Assembly: GCA_936450465.1 (NCBI GenBank)
Contig: OW388293.1
Location: 50,024,040-50,088,039, forward strand
DNA from: Gibbula magus
Lineage: Eukaryota > Mollusca > Gastropoda > Trochida > Trochidae
DNA: 64,000 nucleotides
Direction: 5' to 3'
The position numbers and the translations under genes were made by a program. The first letter of the stretch is position 1. Every line of letters starts with the position of its first letter. This document shows positions 26,501-39,098 of the stretch, one piece after another. The notes beneath the pieces were generated by a model that worked only from the letters and a program-made list of their open reading frames with translations, was not told where the DNA came from and did no database searches.

Positions 26501-27231
26501 TAACCCAACTCAAAATACCACACATCAAAATCACCTGTCAAATTAGGGTATATTAGTGTAGAACCTTGTCAGTTGGGGGAAGTGTTGTTTCCATCTATAT
26601 GAGACAAATTTGCTTTCTGAAAGTATTTTATTTAGAGAGAAGAAAATATAAATAGATATTGTAAATCCTATTAAGCAAGTTTGTTGAGCTCAGATTTTTT
26701 AGGAATGTTATGATTTTGCTGTTATGTATAATCATATATTGTAAATATTCAAATCTGTTTAAAAATTTATTTTATTTATTGTTTTAAAACAATTCCTTAC
26801 AAAAAATATTATGTGCAAGGTGAATATGTTACCACTATTTTCTCTTCACAAATTGGATGTTTTAAAATATGTTAATAACCACTAATATATATTAGTATAT
26901 TTATTATTATATATGCTTATTAATTTGATTTGCATTTATGCAATATTTCATCAACCTTTTACCCCTACAACTATGTATAACTAAATTGTGTTAAAATCAA
27001 AATTGCTAAATTTGGAAACCTAATTTAAACCCAAATATTTTAAACCTCTATAAAGTGCCTAAAAGTGCATTTAAAAAAAAAAAAGAAGCAATTTCATGCA
27101 ATATATTTTCATGCATCATGCAATCGATATTCATAACAGAAGCACAGGTATATATTGGTAGAAAGAGATTGACTAAAAGCAGCAGACGGCAGTTTATCTA
27201 ATGTCACTTTCAACTGCAACATTGTGATATA
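20593..27231. other. Long intron 3 stretch without a recognised gene
   Basis: About 6.6 kb of AT-rich sequence. A diverged SINE relic is visible near 21800-21900 (GTACTGCCCTGAATTTCATT, CATGTAAAACAGTATTCTAT). The remaining ORFs are under 100 codons without domains; no tRNA, rRNA or array is seen. Confidence 0.5.
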
Positions 27232-27233
27232 TA

Positions 27234-28528
27234 CGAGGGGCGTTCAATAAGTGTTGCAACTTCAATATAAAACCAACTCGCGTAGTCAATTTTTTACTTT
27301 TATTTTTCAATATAGTTACCCTTCACCTCAATACACTTATTCCATTTCTCTTTAAGACTTTTGATGCCGCTTTTGTAGAAGTCTTCCGTTTGCCCCCCTA
27401 ACCACGCCTCTGTGGCAGCTTTGACGTCTTCGTCATCCCGGAAGTGCCTTCCACGTAGGGCGGATTTCAGGTTTCTGAACAGGAAGTAGTCACTGGGGCT
27501 AGGTCTGGGCTGTAGGGTGGGTGGTTAAGCTGTTCGAATCCACAATCACGTATAGCGGCCTGTGCAACTCTTGACTTGTATACTGGAGCGTTGTCATGCA
27601 AAATCAGAACATCACGTGTCAACATTCCACGGCGTTTCTGTCGAATTGTCTTTCGCAATTCTTGCATTAGGTTGGCATAATATTGACCATTCATTGTAGT
27701 TTTGGTTGGCAAGTAATCAATTAATAATATGCCTTTTGCATCCCAAAAGATTGTCGCCATAACCTTGCCAGCTGATGGTTGAGTGCGAAACTTCAGGGGA
27801 GGCGGTGAACTCGGGTGCTTCCATTGCTTGGATTCCAGTTTAGTTTCCGGGTCCCAGTGGTGGATCCAGGTTTCGGCACCTGTCACCAGACGAGACAAAC
27901 ACCTGGTTTCATCCGCATTAAACCGATCCAGGAGCTCCATGCAACTTTCGGTTCTTTTCTGGCGATCTTGTGCTGTGAGGTTTCTGGGTACCCATCTTGC
28001 AGATACCTTGGACATACCAAGATGGTCATGAATTATTTTTTCAACACTTCCAACTGATATCTGGAATTCCAAAGACAGTTCAGAAACTTTAACACGGCGG
28101 TCAACTAAAATTCGTCTTTCGATAGCGGCAATAACTTCCGGTCGGGCGACTTCAGATGGCCTGCCTGACCGTGGGTCATTGTCTAAGGACTCCCTGCCCC
28201 GCTTGAACTGAAGAGACCAGCGACAAACTGTTGAAAAGTTAGGAGCATCCTTACCCATCACATTAGACATACGATTATGTATTTCTGTAGCTTTGCATCC
28301 CTCTTTAGTAAGGAACTTGATCACAGCGCGTTGTTCATGTTTGAGAGAATCCATGATTATGGAGACCCCTAGGTCAGCGCAGCTATTATATCTAAATAAT
28401 TGTTATGTCTAGAAATTGTTTTGACATGTGTCAATGTTATGTTTTGACTAAAGTAACACCTGCTATAAGCTGACACTGTTTATGTAAACACCAATGCCCC
28501 GCTTGCAACACTTATTGAACGCCCCTCG
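27234..28528 (-). mobile_element. mariner (DD34D) transposon, defective
   Basis: A 1295-bp element with inverted repeats that match perfectly over 26 bp (starting CGAGGGGCGTTCAATAAGTG) and a TA dinucleotide on each side (27232-27233 and 28529-28530), the target duplication of Tc1/mariner elements. Length and single reading frame fit mariner. The ends are intact, so the copy could in principle still be mobilised in trans although its own transposase is broken. Confidence 0.93.
27300..28354 (-). pseudogene. mariner transposase, frameshifted and catalytically altered
   Basis: The open part starts at ATG 28354 with the N-terminal helix-turn-helix region (EQRAVIKFLTKEG) and continues through the WVPRNLTAQD linker into the catalytic core. 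Two lesions are visible. The first catalytic aspartate, normally in TGDE, reads TGAE (codon GCC) near residue 158. After YSPDLAP a one-base loss shifts the frame, so the third aspartate (in SDYFLF) and the C-terminal ~60 residues are only readable in another frame down to a TAA at 27300-27302. The second aspartate (HDNAP) is present. Total length agrees with the usual 345-350 residues. The element is a relic rather than a host gene. Confidence 0.92.
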
Positions 28529-29296
28529 TATGTCATAGTGATTTTGTACGTAAAATAGGTACTCCCATTTCATAATGGACACCAACACCATGTCCAATTG
28601 TAATTTTATGCTACCTTCAATTCAGGGAGAATATATGCAGATAGATAATTTGATATCCTTTCAAGAATATCAACTGAACACAGTCTCTCTGACAAGATGA
28701 AAATACAGAGCATGATGCCTCGACCGATCCCTGAGTCTGTTAAACAATTGTGATGGATATAAGAAGACCGACAGGGGGAATGTGTGTGTATCAAGTATAA
28801 ACAGTCAGTGTGCCTTCTCTTCATATGGACATCAACTGTAATGATAGTAATTATTTCTGGATTAAGATCACAGTGTGATCAGAGCCAGGGGCAACTGATG
28901 AACATCAATGTAAGTGTGGTTTGGGGTATGCATGTATTTCGAATACAATGAAGGAAATTAACTATGACCAGCCTTTCACAGAAACTGTACTTTCACATCA
29001 AAATTGAAAAAAACAGAAAATATTCTATAGTTACCACTGACTTTTGTCATGTTTTTGGTCATTGTTTCCTATATTGATATTTATAAGATGATCATCAAAC
29101 ATACACAAATATTCAACAAACAATTAGTATGAAAACTAACATTGGCTGAAAGAGAAACACAAGAAGACCATGCATGTTCAAACGAACAACCCAACAAGTT
29201 TCTAAAACACTACTGTCTACAGATCCCCTTTATATATACACTAATGACATCAAGATCTGTTTCTGTTCCTGAAACAGAGAGTTTCAAACTAACATA

Positions 29297-29652
29297 CCAT
29301 ATTTCCTCGAATACAACCCCTGGGTTCTATTTTGTTCAGCACCCCCTTACCACCAGGGTTCTATTTTGTTCAGCATCCCTTTACCCCCAGGATTCTATTT
29401 CTTCAGCACCCCCTTATCCCCTGGGTTCTATTTTGTTCAACACCCCCTTACCCCCAGGGTTCTATTTTGTTCAACACCCCAAGGGTTCTATTTAGTTCAA
29501 CAAAACAGGTTCTATTCAAGGTCCAGGTTGTATTCAAGGAAATACAGTATGACTGAAAAAGTTATATTCCAGACCCGGATTGTATTTACTACAGCACCCC
29601 TTCACCCCCGGGATCTATTCGAATCCCAGGTTGTATTCGAGAAAATACAGTA
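29297..29652. mobile_element. MITE-like element with internal 34-bp repeats
   Basis: The ends read ATTTCCTCGAATACAACCC (left) and, inverted, TTTCTCGAATACAACCTGGG (right). Inside are about four to five tandem units of about 34 bp, GGGTTCTATTTTGTTCA plus CACCCCCTTACCCCCA, and an additional inner copy of the right end near 29526-29549. The short ORFs over it (FYFVQHP repeats) are artefacts of the repeat. Confidence 0.7.
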
Positions 29653-30344
29653 AGTCAAATACACTACCATGTATTGAATAAACCCAATGGCCTTGGTTCG
29701 TCTGGGTTTTGCAACATGTCAATTTGCAGAATCAAGTCTGCATACTCCCCAAGGGGTTGAGTAGGTGAATAAAATTTTAGGAATTAATGATTCGGGAAAC
29801 GTCATAACAAAGTGATTTGAACAATGCATATTGACAATACGAATAAAATTTAACAACAACTCTACAAATACTCATGCAGCCTGTGTTATAAACTGTGAGA
29901 TGGAAGCCACTGTATTTAGAGTACCACAGGAGGTGTCATTACAAGAGGAAATTGAAAAGACTTTCTCATACATTTTGTATTTTGTATTATAGGAAAAATC
30001 TCTCTGGTTTCTAATTCCAAATACTTCCTAACTTTGAAATCTGATATTCTGTTTTTCAGTGATGGCAACTTGTACATAGAGTCAACAAACTGGTAACAAA
30101 TGCATTGACAGATTTTTAAAAGCTTCATCTCTACAAGAAATCAAATTTCACAAGATAATAAGATTCTGAATCTTTTATTCACAACCTTCTAGCAAGTGCT
30201 CTGTGTTTATTGAACAGAGCTTTGAAAGCTTGCATCTTATCCGTAACAAAATATCTCGAAGGATTGTATTAGTAAATGTCGCTTTCACTCATTTAATGCC
30301 AATGGAAAGCCTCTACCATCATCATAGCTTGTGGTGAAACCTGC

Positions 30345-31145
30345 TATGTTTGGTGCGACCAGGTGAACCAATAGTGGTATTGAAAATGGGTAAAAATGTT
30401 TGAAAATGTTTGAAATCCAAATAAAACTTTTGCACACTGTTTTTCATCACAGATAAAGTTATATATATAATTACAATCTATAAGCAGCCAACTTCACATC
30501 GATGCCCATCCGTAGCATTCCCAAAAAGCCAGTTATCTTGTGTTCATTTGTGGCTATGCTGTGGACAACAGGGACTCGGTAGTGGATATGTTACCGTAAC
30601 ATATTCAGATACGTTTGAGGGTCAAACAGCCAATGGATACATCGTTGAAACCAATCCACAAAGGCAGCTATCTTGTGCTCTTTCTTGGCTATACTGTGGA
30701 TAACCCGGACTCGTCAGTGGATATGTTACCGTAACATATCCAGAAAAGTTTGAGGTTCTTACAGCCAACGGATACATCGTTGAAACCCATCCACATGACC
30801 CATCCACACCACGTCCGGATCTGATCCGCTAGCGGCAATGGCAAAATTTTGCTCTAACTACCTGAAAAGATGCTGTGGTGCTACTGTGGATATATTGCCT
30901 AAACATATTTTCAGGATATTTTTTTTGTAGGGGATAGCCTCTGGTGGGATTTGGCGTTTGGTGCAAACAGGTGAATTAATAGTGATATTGAAAATGTTTT
31001 ACATTAGTGACTTGAAATCCAAATCAAAACTTTTGCAAACTGTTCTTCATCACAGATAAAGTTAAAGCCTTTAGCAGGATTTGAACCAGGAACATCTTGA
31101 TTCAATGTCAAACTCACAAACCACTGTATTGTCCTGCTAGGTTCT
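30345..31145 (-). repeat. Nested repeat cluster with SINE-like end
   Basis: Two direct copies of a ~110-bp block (GGTGAACCAATAGTGGTATT at 30362 and GGTGAATTAATAGTGATATT near 30970, each followed by TTCATCACAGATAAAGTTA) flank a ~135-bp tandem duplication whose anchor AGTGGATATGTTACCGTAAC lies at 30581 and 30716. The right block continues into a tRNA-like head read on minus (A-box-like ACAGTGGTTTGTGAG, B box GGTTCAAATCC), so it is a diverged SINE. Confidence 0.65.
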
Positions 31146-32585
31146 GAGTTTGCCATGTGAACTGTCCACTCAGACTGGTGGCACTAATTAATTCAACAGA
31201 TTAAGAGTTAACTGCTGTCAGTGTGGGGAACCTCCAAACAATCATCGATCCTTACCAGGTGTGGATTCTATGCATATGTAGGCGTACATACATTGAGTAG
31301 TTAGTCCAATACTCATACTATCACAACACTGACAGCAGCTGGTCAACCCACACATACAATAATCCATTACAAGGGTCGACTTCCAGACCTTTATATGAAG
31401 CTTTGACATTTCCACAGAAGTGTGAAACTCATGAGGTTCTGAACAGCTGCAATTGAACTCCACTTATTAATAAATAAAGTTCATTTAAGAACAGGAAGAT
31501 TTTCTGGATAACAACTTCTTTAATGTAAAAGAAAATCTTCCTGTTCTTATGTATGCGACTTCTAAACGCCCTTCAAAGACCTGAAAGTTCATTTAGATTA
31601 TTATATGCAGGGCTTGAAATTTTTTTTCAATGCCAAGTCACAGAGTCAGGTATGGAAGTCCAACTGATGGTTATTCATTGTTTTGAAAAGGAGGCAAGGC
31701 ACCTTTGGGTGATGTTTACAAACCTTTTCTGGGTTGTTTTTCTATATTCAATGCATTTTTAGAATTCAACACATTTGACACAATTTACCACACTGAATAG
31801 ACCACAACAGAAGCCAATCGACATAGACCTTCCTCTCTAATTCAATATCACTTTATTGGTTATATTTTTAGAACAACAACATAATGCTCTGTAATTTTAA
31901 TTTTTAGAGTCCCACAGATTGACACATTGTACAACACAAACCATACAAGTAATATTTTCTTCACAACAATTAAGTTTTAACCACAATGACTAGCCTGATA
32001 AGTACCGAAATAAAGATTGATTGATTGATTGATTGACTAGCCTGATCAAATTTGTTTCTTTTCTGGTTTCTGCCCGCGTCAGTTTCAAACCTATGCCTCA
32101 GCTCTTTTTTTTCTAGGTTTTAACAAATAAAGGGGCAGTTAACTCTAATTCTTTAGCTTCAGAAAATATTTGGCATTGAGAAATGTCACTCGTTTCTGCT
32201 GAGATGGAGTGTAAGGGTGAAATTATTGACCATTTGGAATAGTAACACATATTTAAGAGGGTTTGTGCTTCATTTATTTTGTCAAATATATTTGTTATTT
32301 TCAAGTAGATTTCTTGAAACTCACAGATTGACACATTGCACAACACGTACAGACAACCAAGAAGTACTATTTTCTACACCACTAGTCCCATCTAGACAGA
32401 CCTGGCTGGCTCTCAGTTCCATAGTCTTTCTGTTTTGTAAAGCTCTCTGTTCCCTGATCGGAGTAATCGTCCGCTACTCGCCCTGTTGAGACAATCAACT
32501 TCTTGTAAGAATAGAACATCAGCTAAATAACTTTATCTATATCAACTAATTTTCTAACCAAAATGAAATCAAATTGTAATCCTAT
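31146..32585. other. Intron 3 stretch, no recognised gene
   Basis: AT-rich. A 26-base hairpin-like pair of AGAACAGGAAGATTTTCT (31489) and AGAAAATCTTCCTGTTCTTA (31529) and a run of TTGA units near 32020 are the only structures noted. Confidence 0.45.
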
Positions 32586-32589
32586 AAAT

Positions 32590-32870
32590 AATAATAATAA
32601 TGTATATTTATACTGCGCATGTTATCCACACATAAGTACATGCTCAATGTGCTGCACATTATTACCCTGTCGGATTTGTACTATCGAAGCTGCCGAAAGC
32701 GCTACACAAGTCATGTACACCCGTTTTTGAGGTACCCAATTATACAGCTGGGCGGACTGAGTGCAATGCGGATGAAGTGCCTTGCCCAGGGACACAACAC
32801 AGTATGAGACCCAGGTCACAAATTTTTGGTGTCTCCCGCTGGGATTCGAACCCGGGGCTTTGGCTGTGCT
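32590..32870 (-). mobile_element. Second SINE family, copy 1
   Basis: The central block GTACCCAATTATACAGCTGG, GTGCAATGCGGATGAAGTGC, CTTGCCCAGGGACACAACAC matches a copy at 49.6 kb. The right end, read on minus, has a B box (GGGTTCGAATCCC near 32845). The central domain resembles one found in many deuterostome and lophotrochozoan SINEs. An ATAATAATAATAAT tail lies at the left, as expected for the 3' end of a minus-strand SINE. Confidence 0.75.
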
Positions 32871-35845
32871 CCAGATGAGCTGAAGAAGCTGGTTTCTTCA
32901 GAGAAACAATTAACTCCCCATTTCTATAGAGAACAGCATCAAATTTTTAAATTTCATGTAGTTAAAACACTGTACAGATACAATATATATCCAATCAAAA
33001 ACTTTAATGATCAAATGATGCATGTAATATATACATATGTACATGTATATATACCTCAGCATAATTGATGGTTTATAATCAGTCTGATTTGGAATGCCAA
33101 ATATTTTTGCACGTATTTCCACATTGCAGCATAGTATATAAATAAATATTTGTGATCCATTTATAATAAGCTTCTCAATATATCATGGTAATTATACAAG
33201 CCCAAGCTCACACATGATTTTCTATCAGTTGTCCCTAACAATGGTTTTAACTTCAAACATGTATTTAATTCGATCAACTTAATTCATACAATCCCCTTTT
33301 CTCATATCAGTATTTGCTAAAACAGTTAAGTAAACTTTCAGATATTATCATTTTTATAATGATCATGCAAATCTATTTTGAAATTTCTTAATATATAATT
33401 ATAAATTATAATTCTGATGAACCTTTTTAATGAAGATTTTTTTGTCAAAATGTATTCCAAAGAAATGACGGTAGGCAATTTAATTTTCACACAAAAATCT
33501 GACTTTGACTGACAGTGTTAACATCAATTTTATTTCAATGACTGAAACTTCCCGGATGTCAGATTTCCATTACAGTTGTAACATCAATCTTATTTCAATG
33601 ATTTAAACTTCTCTGAGAATTATTTTTAAATTCAAACATTTATTTACGCAAAAATGTTTATATTTTTCAAAAATCAACTCACCGGCACAGCACAAGAGGG
33701 ATGTAAACATGATCACAGGGAAGCTAGTATCACAAGTAAAATCACAAAATCCACGATCTCCAACCTCACATTATATCAACATAATCCACTTTATTTACGA
33801 ATTTCCTGGGAACATTTTGAAACCTTTTGAAAAAAAGACCCATCAATCGTGTCTCTCAAATCAAAGCAACAGGTCGGAATGGAACTACTTTTCCTAATTG
33901 TCTTGTCGGGACTGTTTGTGACGTGTTATGGAGCACAGGTGTGTGATAAGTCTCTCATTTGTCGCAATGTGGGACGGGCCAGATGTTGCCGTCAAAACAC
34001 GAAGTAGTCAATAAAATCACGTTTCTCGAGAGCAATCAAGAGCCAAATTCAATTACGACAATCTCTTTCTCCTTGATTGTCTACAAATAAAATCAATTAC
34101 AGATCACATGTATATGATTTGAATAAAGGGAGAATCAAGGGATTTTTGTTTTTCAATAATTATATTTCTTTAGCAGGATCAATAATAATGAATTCCAAGG
34201 TGAGGTATATCATCACAGATATATATCTATGGTAAGTAATTAATCAAAAGATGAAGATAGATATGACAAGGAGATATTGGATATGATTACAGATTTATTC
34301 ATTCATTTATGTATGCTTTGTAATATCATGAGGTTAATTCTGAATCATTTTGAAATCAGATTGTGGTCTTTTTCCTTGGAGGCATGAATTGCAATATGTG
34401 CATGGCTAGGATTTTTAACATTATTATTAAAAATTGTTTTCAAGTTACAATATATACGAGAATCAACATTTTTACAATCAAGATTAACTGAATATACAAA
34501 ACAAATATAAAACAAGTTCTGAAATTGAAAATGAAAAAGATTCATATATCAAACATTTTTTCAATCAATATTTCATGAATTTATAAAACAAAACATGAAA
34601 TAAGTTTTGAAATTTGAAATGACAAAGGTTAACATATTTGACAAAAACAACATTTAAATGATAACTGAATCTAGATTTGAATTTTAAATAGAAATTAGAA
34701 TTGAATTAAACTCAAGGTTAGAGTTTAATCTAAATCTAAAATCAAGATTGAATAGAAATTGAAAATTGTAATTAAATTGGTAAAAAAAACAACCAAAAAG
34801 TCCTTTATTTCCAAAAAACTTCTTCTCTCAACATTAATCTTGATTGCATTCTGCAGTAAAATGTAGAAATCAATTCTTAAAGAAAGAGAGAAGGATGTTA
34901 GTTCTAATAAAAGTCGAGTTCTCTTCACACAAAATCAATATAAATCTTTCAACTGGTGCAAAGAAACACCCCAAATTGAGATTTATGTACTTTGAAAACG
35001 TTCCTCTTCCTTATGATAGAATGATAATGACATCAATAATTTATATCATCCAGTTAACTTAGTTAGACTTTCATACAAATTATTAAAACAAACTCCAGTT
35101 GTTGATCAAATAAAAGCTCAAATTTTTTTAATTCTCGAATTCAAGACAAGATTGGAGATAAATCTATCAAAATAATTCAATCAAATGACCCAACTTACAA
35201 ATATGACAACATCTTCAGTTGAATCACACAATCTATTATAGTAACTCCAGACAGTTCACAAACAACTAATTTCCTGCAGAGGAAACTGCTATGTTTATGA
35301 ATGAAGTAAAGTAAATAGCGGAATCAATATCAAGCAATATCGATCACTCTATTTGCTTTACAATTCAATCACATTGAAATTTTAAGAGAAGTTTATAACA
35401 TATCAACAATTTTAATAAAAGATAAAACATTTAATGCTGGAGCCATAAAGTTAACATGTAACCTTCATATCATAAACCATAGCAGCTATTGAATATTTAA
35501 TATTCATGCAGCTCCAGTCTGCAAATGAAATTGTGTTACTAAATGTACATATGCATGCAACATTTTCAAATTCATAAATATTCTTCACTAAAATCATAAA
35601 ACATAACATGCTTCTGTCAGTTCTCATCTTCCCCTCAAGGAATAACTCACGCCAGGTCCCATCACTGGCTAATTAAGTCTTGCTGCATTTCCTCAACTTG
35701 TCAGTGCTAGTGTATCAAAGCACTGCACCTGAACCTCAGTGCACTCTGCTATGCTAGTAACTAATAGTTAAGGAAATGCAGCATGTTTTAATTAGCCTGT
35801 AATTGAAGTTGGTCAGTGATGTTCTAACTGATCTGCAGATCTCAA
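32871..35845. other. Very AT-rich intron stretch
   Basis: Around 3 kb with no recognised repeat family or gene. Low-complexity blocks rich in TTTAAA/AATCTAGATTT lie near 34600-34800. Confidence 0.45.
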
Positions 35846-37845
35846 TTGCAACCACTAACCAATTGCAACCTCTAGCCACTAACCGATTGCAACCACTAGC
35901 CACTAACCAATTGCAATCACTAGCCACTAACCAATTGCAACCACTAGTCACTAACCTATTGCAACCACTAGTCACTAACCAATTGCAACCACTAGCCACT
36001 AACCAATTGCAACCACTAGCCACTAACCTATTGCAACCACTAGTCACTAACCAATTGCAACCACTAGTCACTAACCAATTGCAACCACTAGCCACTAACC
36101 AATTGCAACCACTAGTCACTAACCAATTGCAACCACTAGTCACTAACCAATTGCAACCACTAGCCACTAACCAATTGCAACCACTAGCCACTAACCAATT
36201 GCAACCACTAGCCACTAACCTATTGCAACCACTAGCCACTAACCTATTGCAACCACTAGCCACTAACCAATTGCAACCACTAGCCACTAACCTATTGCAA
36301 CCACTAGCCACTAACTAATTGCAACCACTAGCCACTAACCTATTGCAACCACTAGCCACTAACCAATTGCAACCACTAGCCACTAACCTATTGCAACCAC
36401 TAGCCACTAACCTATTGCAACCACTAGCCACTAACCAATTGCAACCACTAGCCACTAACCTATTGCAACCACTAGCCACTAACCTATTGCAACCACTAGC
36501 CACTAACCAATTGCAACCACTAGCCACTAACCTATTGCAACCTCTAGCCACTAACCAATTGCAACCACTAGCCACTAACCTATTGCAACCACTAGCCACT
36601 AACCTATTGCAACCTCTAGCCACTAACCAATTGCAACCACTAGCCACTAACCTATTGCAACCACTAGCCACTAACCAATTGCAACCACTAGCCACTAACC
36701 TATTGCAACCACTAGTCACTAACCAATTGCAACCACTAGCCACTAACCAATTGCAACCACTAGCCACTAACCAATTGCAACCACTAGCCACTAACCTATT
36801 GCAACCACTAGCCACTAACCTATTGCAACCACTAGCCACTAACCTATTGCAACCACTAGCCACTAACCTATTGCAACCACTAGTCACTAACCAATTGCAA
36901 CCACTAGTCACAAACCAATTGCAACCACTAGCCACTAACCAATTGCAACCACTAGCCACTAACCTATTGCAACCACTAGCCACTAACCTATTGCAACCAC
37001 TAGCCACTAACCTATTGCAACCACTAGCCACTAACCTATTGCAACCACTAGCCACTAACCAATTGCAACCACTAGTCACTAACCAATTGCAACCACTAGC
37101 CACTAACCTATTGCAACAACTAGCCACTAACCTATTGCAACCTCTAGCCACTAACAAATTGCAACCACTAGCCACTAACCTATTGCAACCACTAGCCACT
37201 AACCAATTGCAACCACTAGCCACTAACCTATTGCAACCACTAGCCACTAACCTATTGCAACCACTAGCCACTAACCAATTGCAACCACTAGCCACTAACC
37301 TATTGCAACCACTAGCCACTAACCAATTGCAACCACTAGCCACTAACCAATTGCAACCACTAGCCACTAACCTATTGCAACCACTAGCCACTAACCTATT
37401 GCAACAACTAGCCACTAACCTATTGCAACCTCTAGCCACTAACCTATTGCAACCTCTAGCCACTAACAAATTTCAACCATTAGTCACTAACCAATTGCAA
37501 CCACTAGCCACTAACCAATTGCAACCACTAGCCACTAACTTATTGCAACCCCTAGCCACTAACCTATTGCAACCACTAGCCACTAACAAATTGCAACCAC
37601 TAGGCACTAACCAATTGCAACCACTAGCCATTAACCAATTACAACCCCTAGCCACTAACCAATTGCAACCACTAGCCATTAACCAATTACAACCACTAGC
37701 CATTAACCAATTTCAACCACTAGCCACTAACCTATTGCAACCACTAGCCATTAACCAATTACAACCCCTAGCCACTAGCCTATTGCAACCACTAGCCATT
37801 AACCAATTACAACCACTAGCCATTAACCAATTACAACCACTAACT
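35846..37845. repeat. 24-bp minisatellite array, about 83 copies
   Basis: Exactly 2.0 kb of TTGCAACCACTAGCCACTAA followed by CCAA or CCTA, head to tail. Because 24 is divisible by three and the unit lacks a stop in one frame per strand, it stays open on both: LQPLATN(Q/L) on plus (only stop at 36316-36318, CAA to TAA) and LVASGCN(W/R) on minus. Variants (CTAGTCACT, GCAACAACT, AACAAATT) recur; the GCAACAACT...AACAAATT block appears at 37111 and again at 37399, 288 bp or 12 units apart. Copies near the right end are diverged (CATTAACC, TTACAACC). It lies in intron 3, with no start, promoter or splice evidence; the ORFs are treated as by-products. Confidence 0.95.
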
Positions 37846-37908
37846 TAGAGATGTTAGTCAGCCACATGAAGACCAACCAACTGATTCTTAAAACCTTTGA
37901 TACTATAA

Positions 37909-38700
37909 ATGTGCTGGGTTCAAAACTCTTTGTTCAATGCCAATTCAATCCAAAAAAAAAGATCTCCTCTGAATAGTAATGGATTTCTAGTATCTCTTTC
38001 TATTCCTATTGTCTCTTCCGACGAAGAGAAAATCCATTACCAAATCAATTGCAGCTACATAAATGTATATCAAATGAATGTAAAAGCAGTTAACAGTCAG
38101 TAATCCTTGAGCTGATTTCACTGCAGTCACGAAGTCATGCAGCCAGTAGACCGTTGTCAGAGATAGTAACAGCGATACCTTGAGAGTTTTCACATCAAGA
38201 GTCAAGGTTTTCATAAAGAAGTCTTGCCATTCTGATGTATTCCAATTCAAATAACCTTCAAGGAACTGTATCAACATCTACATTTGTAATCTGACTGAAC
38301 AATATTATTCATTTATTACTTGTCAACTACAATTGCAATCATTCGTCTCCTGTGTATAACTATCATATCTAACGCCGGATAATTTGTATCCACATCAGCA
38401 CCATTGTACTCCAACAGAGGTTACTCGCTTCAGATTTTCTATTGTAACCTCTGTTACATTTGGGCTACTTTCTTGGCTGGAAATGGAGAATCATGATTTA
38501 AAGGAGGATTCTATCAGGGTATTTTTTGTGGAAACGAAATTCAAGAGGATATTTCCGTTTACACATATATGCTATTAATTCATGATTCATACACAGTCAA
38601 ATTGAAACACATTAATTAAGTCAATACTTTGATGACTTTACATTTCACAACTTGATAAATATAAGCGCAGTTTTGTTGAAAAATAAAAACAATGAGAATT
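37909..38700. other. Intron stretch with a 12-bp hairpin
   Basis: No gene is supported. AACAGAGGTTAC (38414) and its inverse GTAACCTCTGTT (38445) form a 12-bp perfect hairpin with a 19-base loop. Part of this site (38427-38460) is similar to the spacer of the giant palindrome. Confidence 0.55.
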
Positions 38701-38726
38701 GAAGTCATTCATCAGCGCTGCGGGCG

Positions 38727-38969
38727 GGAAAAACTTCGCTACGGCCTAACATCACATTGTTTATTAGTTTAATGATACGTTATGTGTTACTATGTGAATA
38801 TCCTATAAGTATATCTTCTTTCATTAATTTTTTTTTATATTGGGTTAAATATAGCGTGTTTTAAATTCATTTCACGAAATGCCAAGAAACCAAGATGGCG
38901 GAAGCTGCCGATAAATCGGCAATAGAACTTTCCTTTAAGTTAAATGTGCTATCATCGATACTGTTTTGA
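38727..38969 (+). other. Possible promoter and short ORF (YY1-like start context)
   Basis: GCGGGCGGGAAAAACTTCGC (from about 38720) contains an E2F-like GGCGGGAAAA. About 160 bp on, CCAAGATGGCGGAAGC at 38891 matches the YY1 initiator consensus AAGATGGCGG, with an ATG at 38895. The ORF is only 24 codons (MAEAADKSAIELSFKLNVLSS, cut to 20: MAEAADKSAIELSFKLNVLS) and ends TGA at 38967-38969; no consensus donor lies within it. It could be the first exon of a nested plus-strand gene, a retrocopy 5' end, or chance. The giant palindrome begins 130 bp downstream. Confidence 0.25.
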
Positions 38970-39098
38970 ACTGTTCACTCCACAACACTTACTATCTGTG
39001 CATATTGTTTACATTTGTTTATATTTGTTTTTCGGTCAGATGTAAAATGACATTACCAGTGTTGCAAACTTTCGCTGCTAAGTGAAATATCGCCTGTA

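Noticed and set aside
29142..29653. ORFs with FYFVQHP repeats
   Set aside because: Produced by 34-bp repeats inside a MITE-like element.
36319..37848. 509-codon ORF (LQPLATN repeats) as a protein-coding gene
   Set aside because: It is fully explained by a 24-bp minisatellite lacking stops in that frame; the minus strand is equally open and there is no promoter or splice support.
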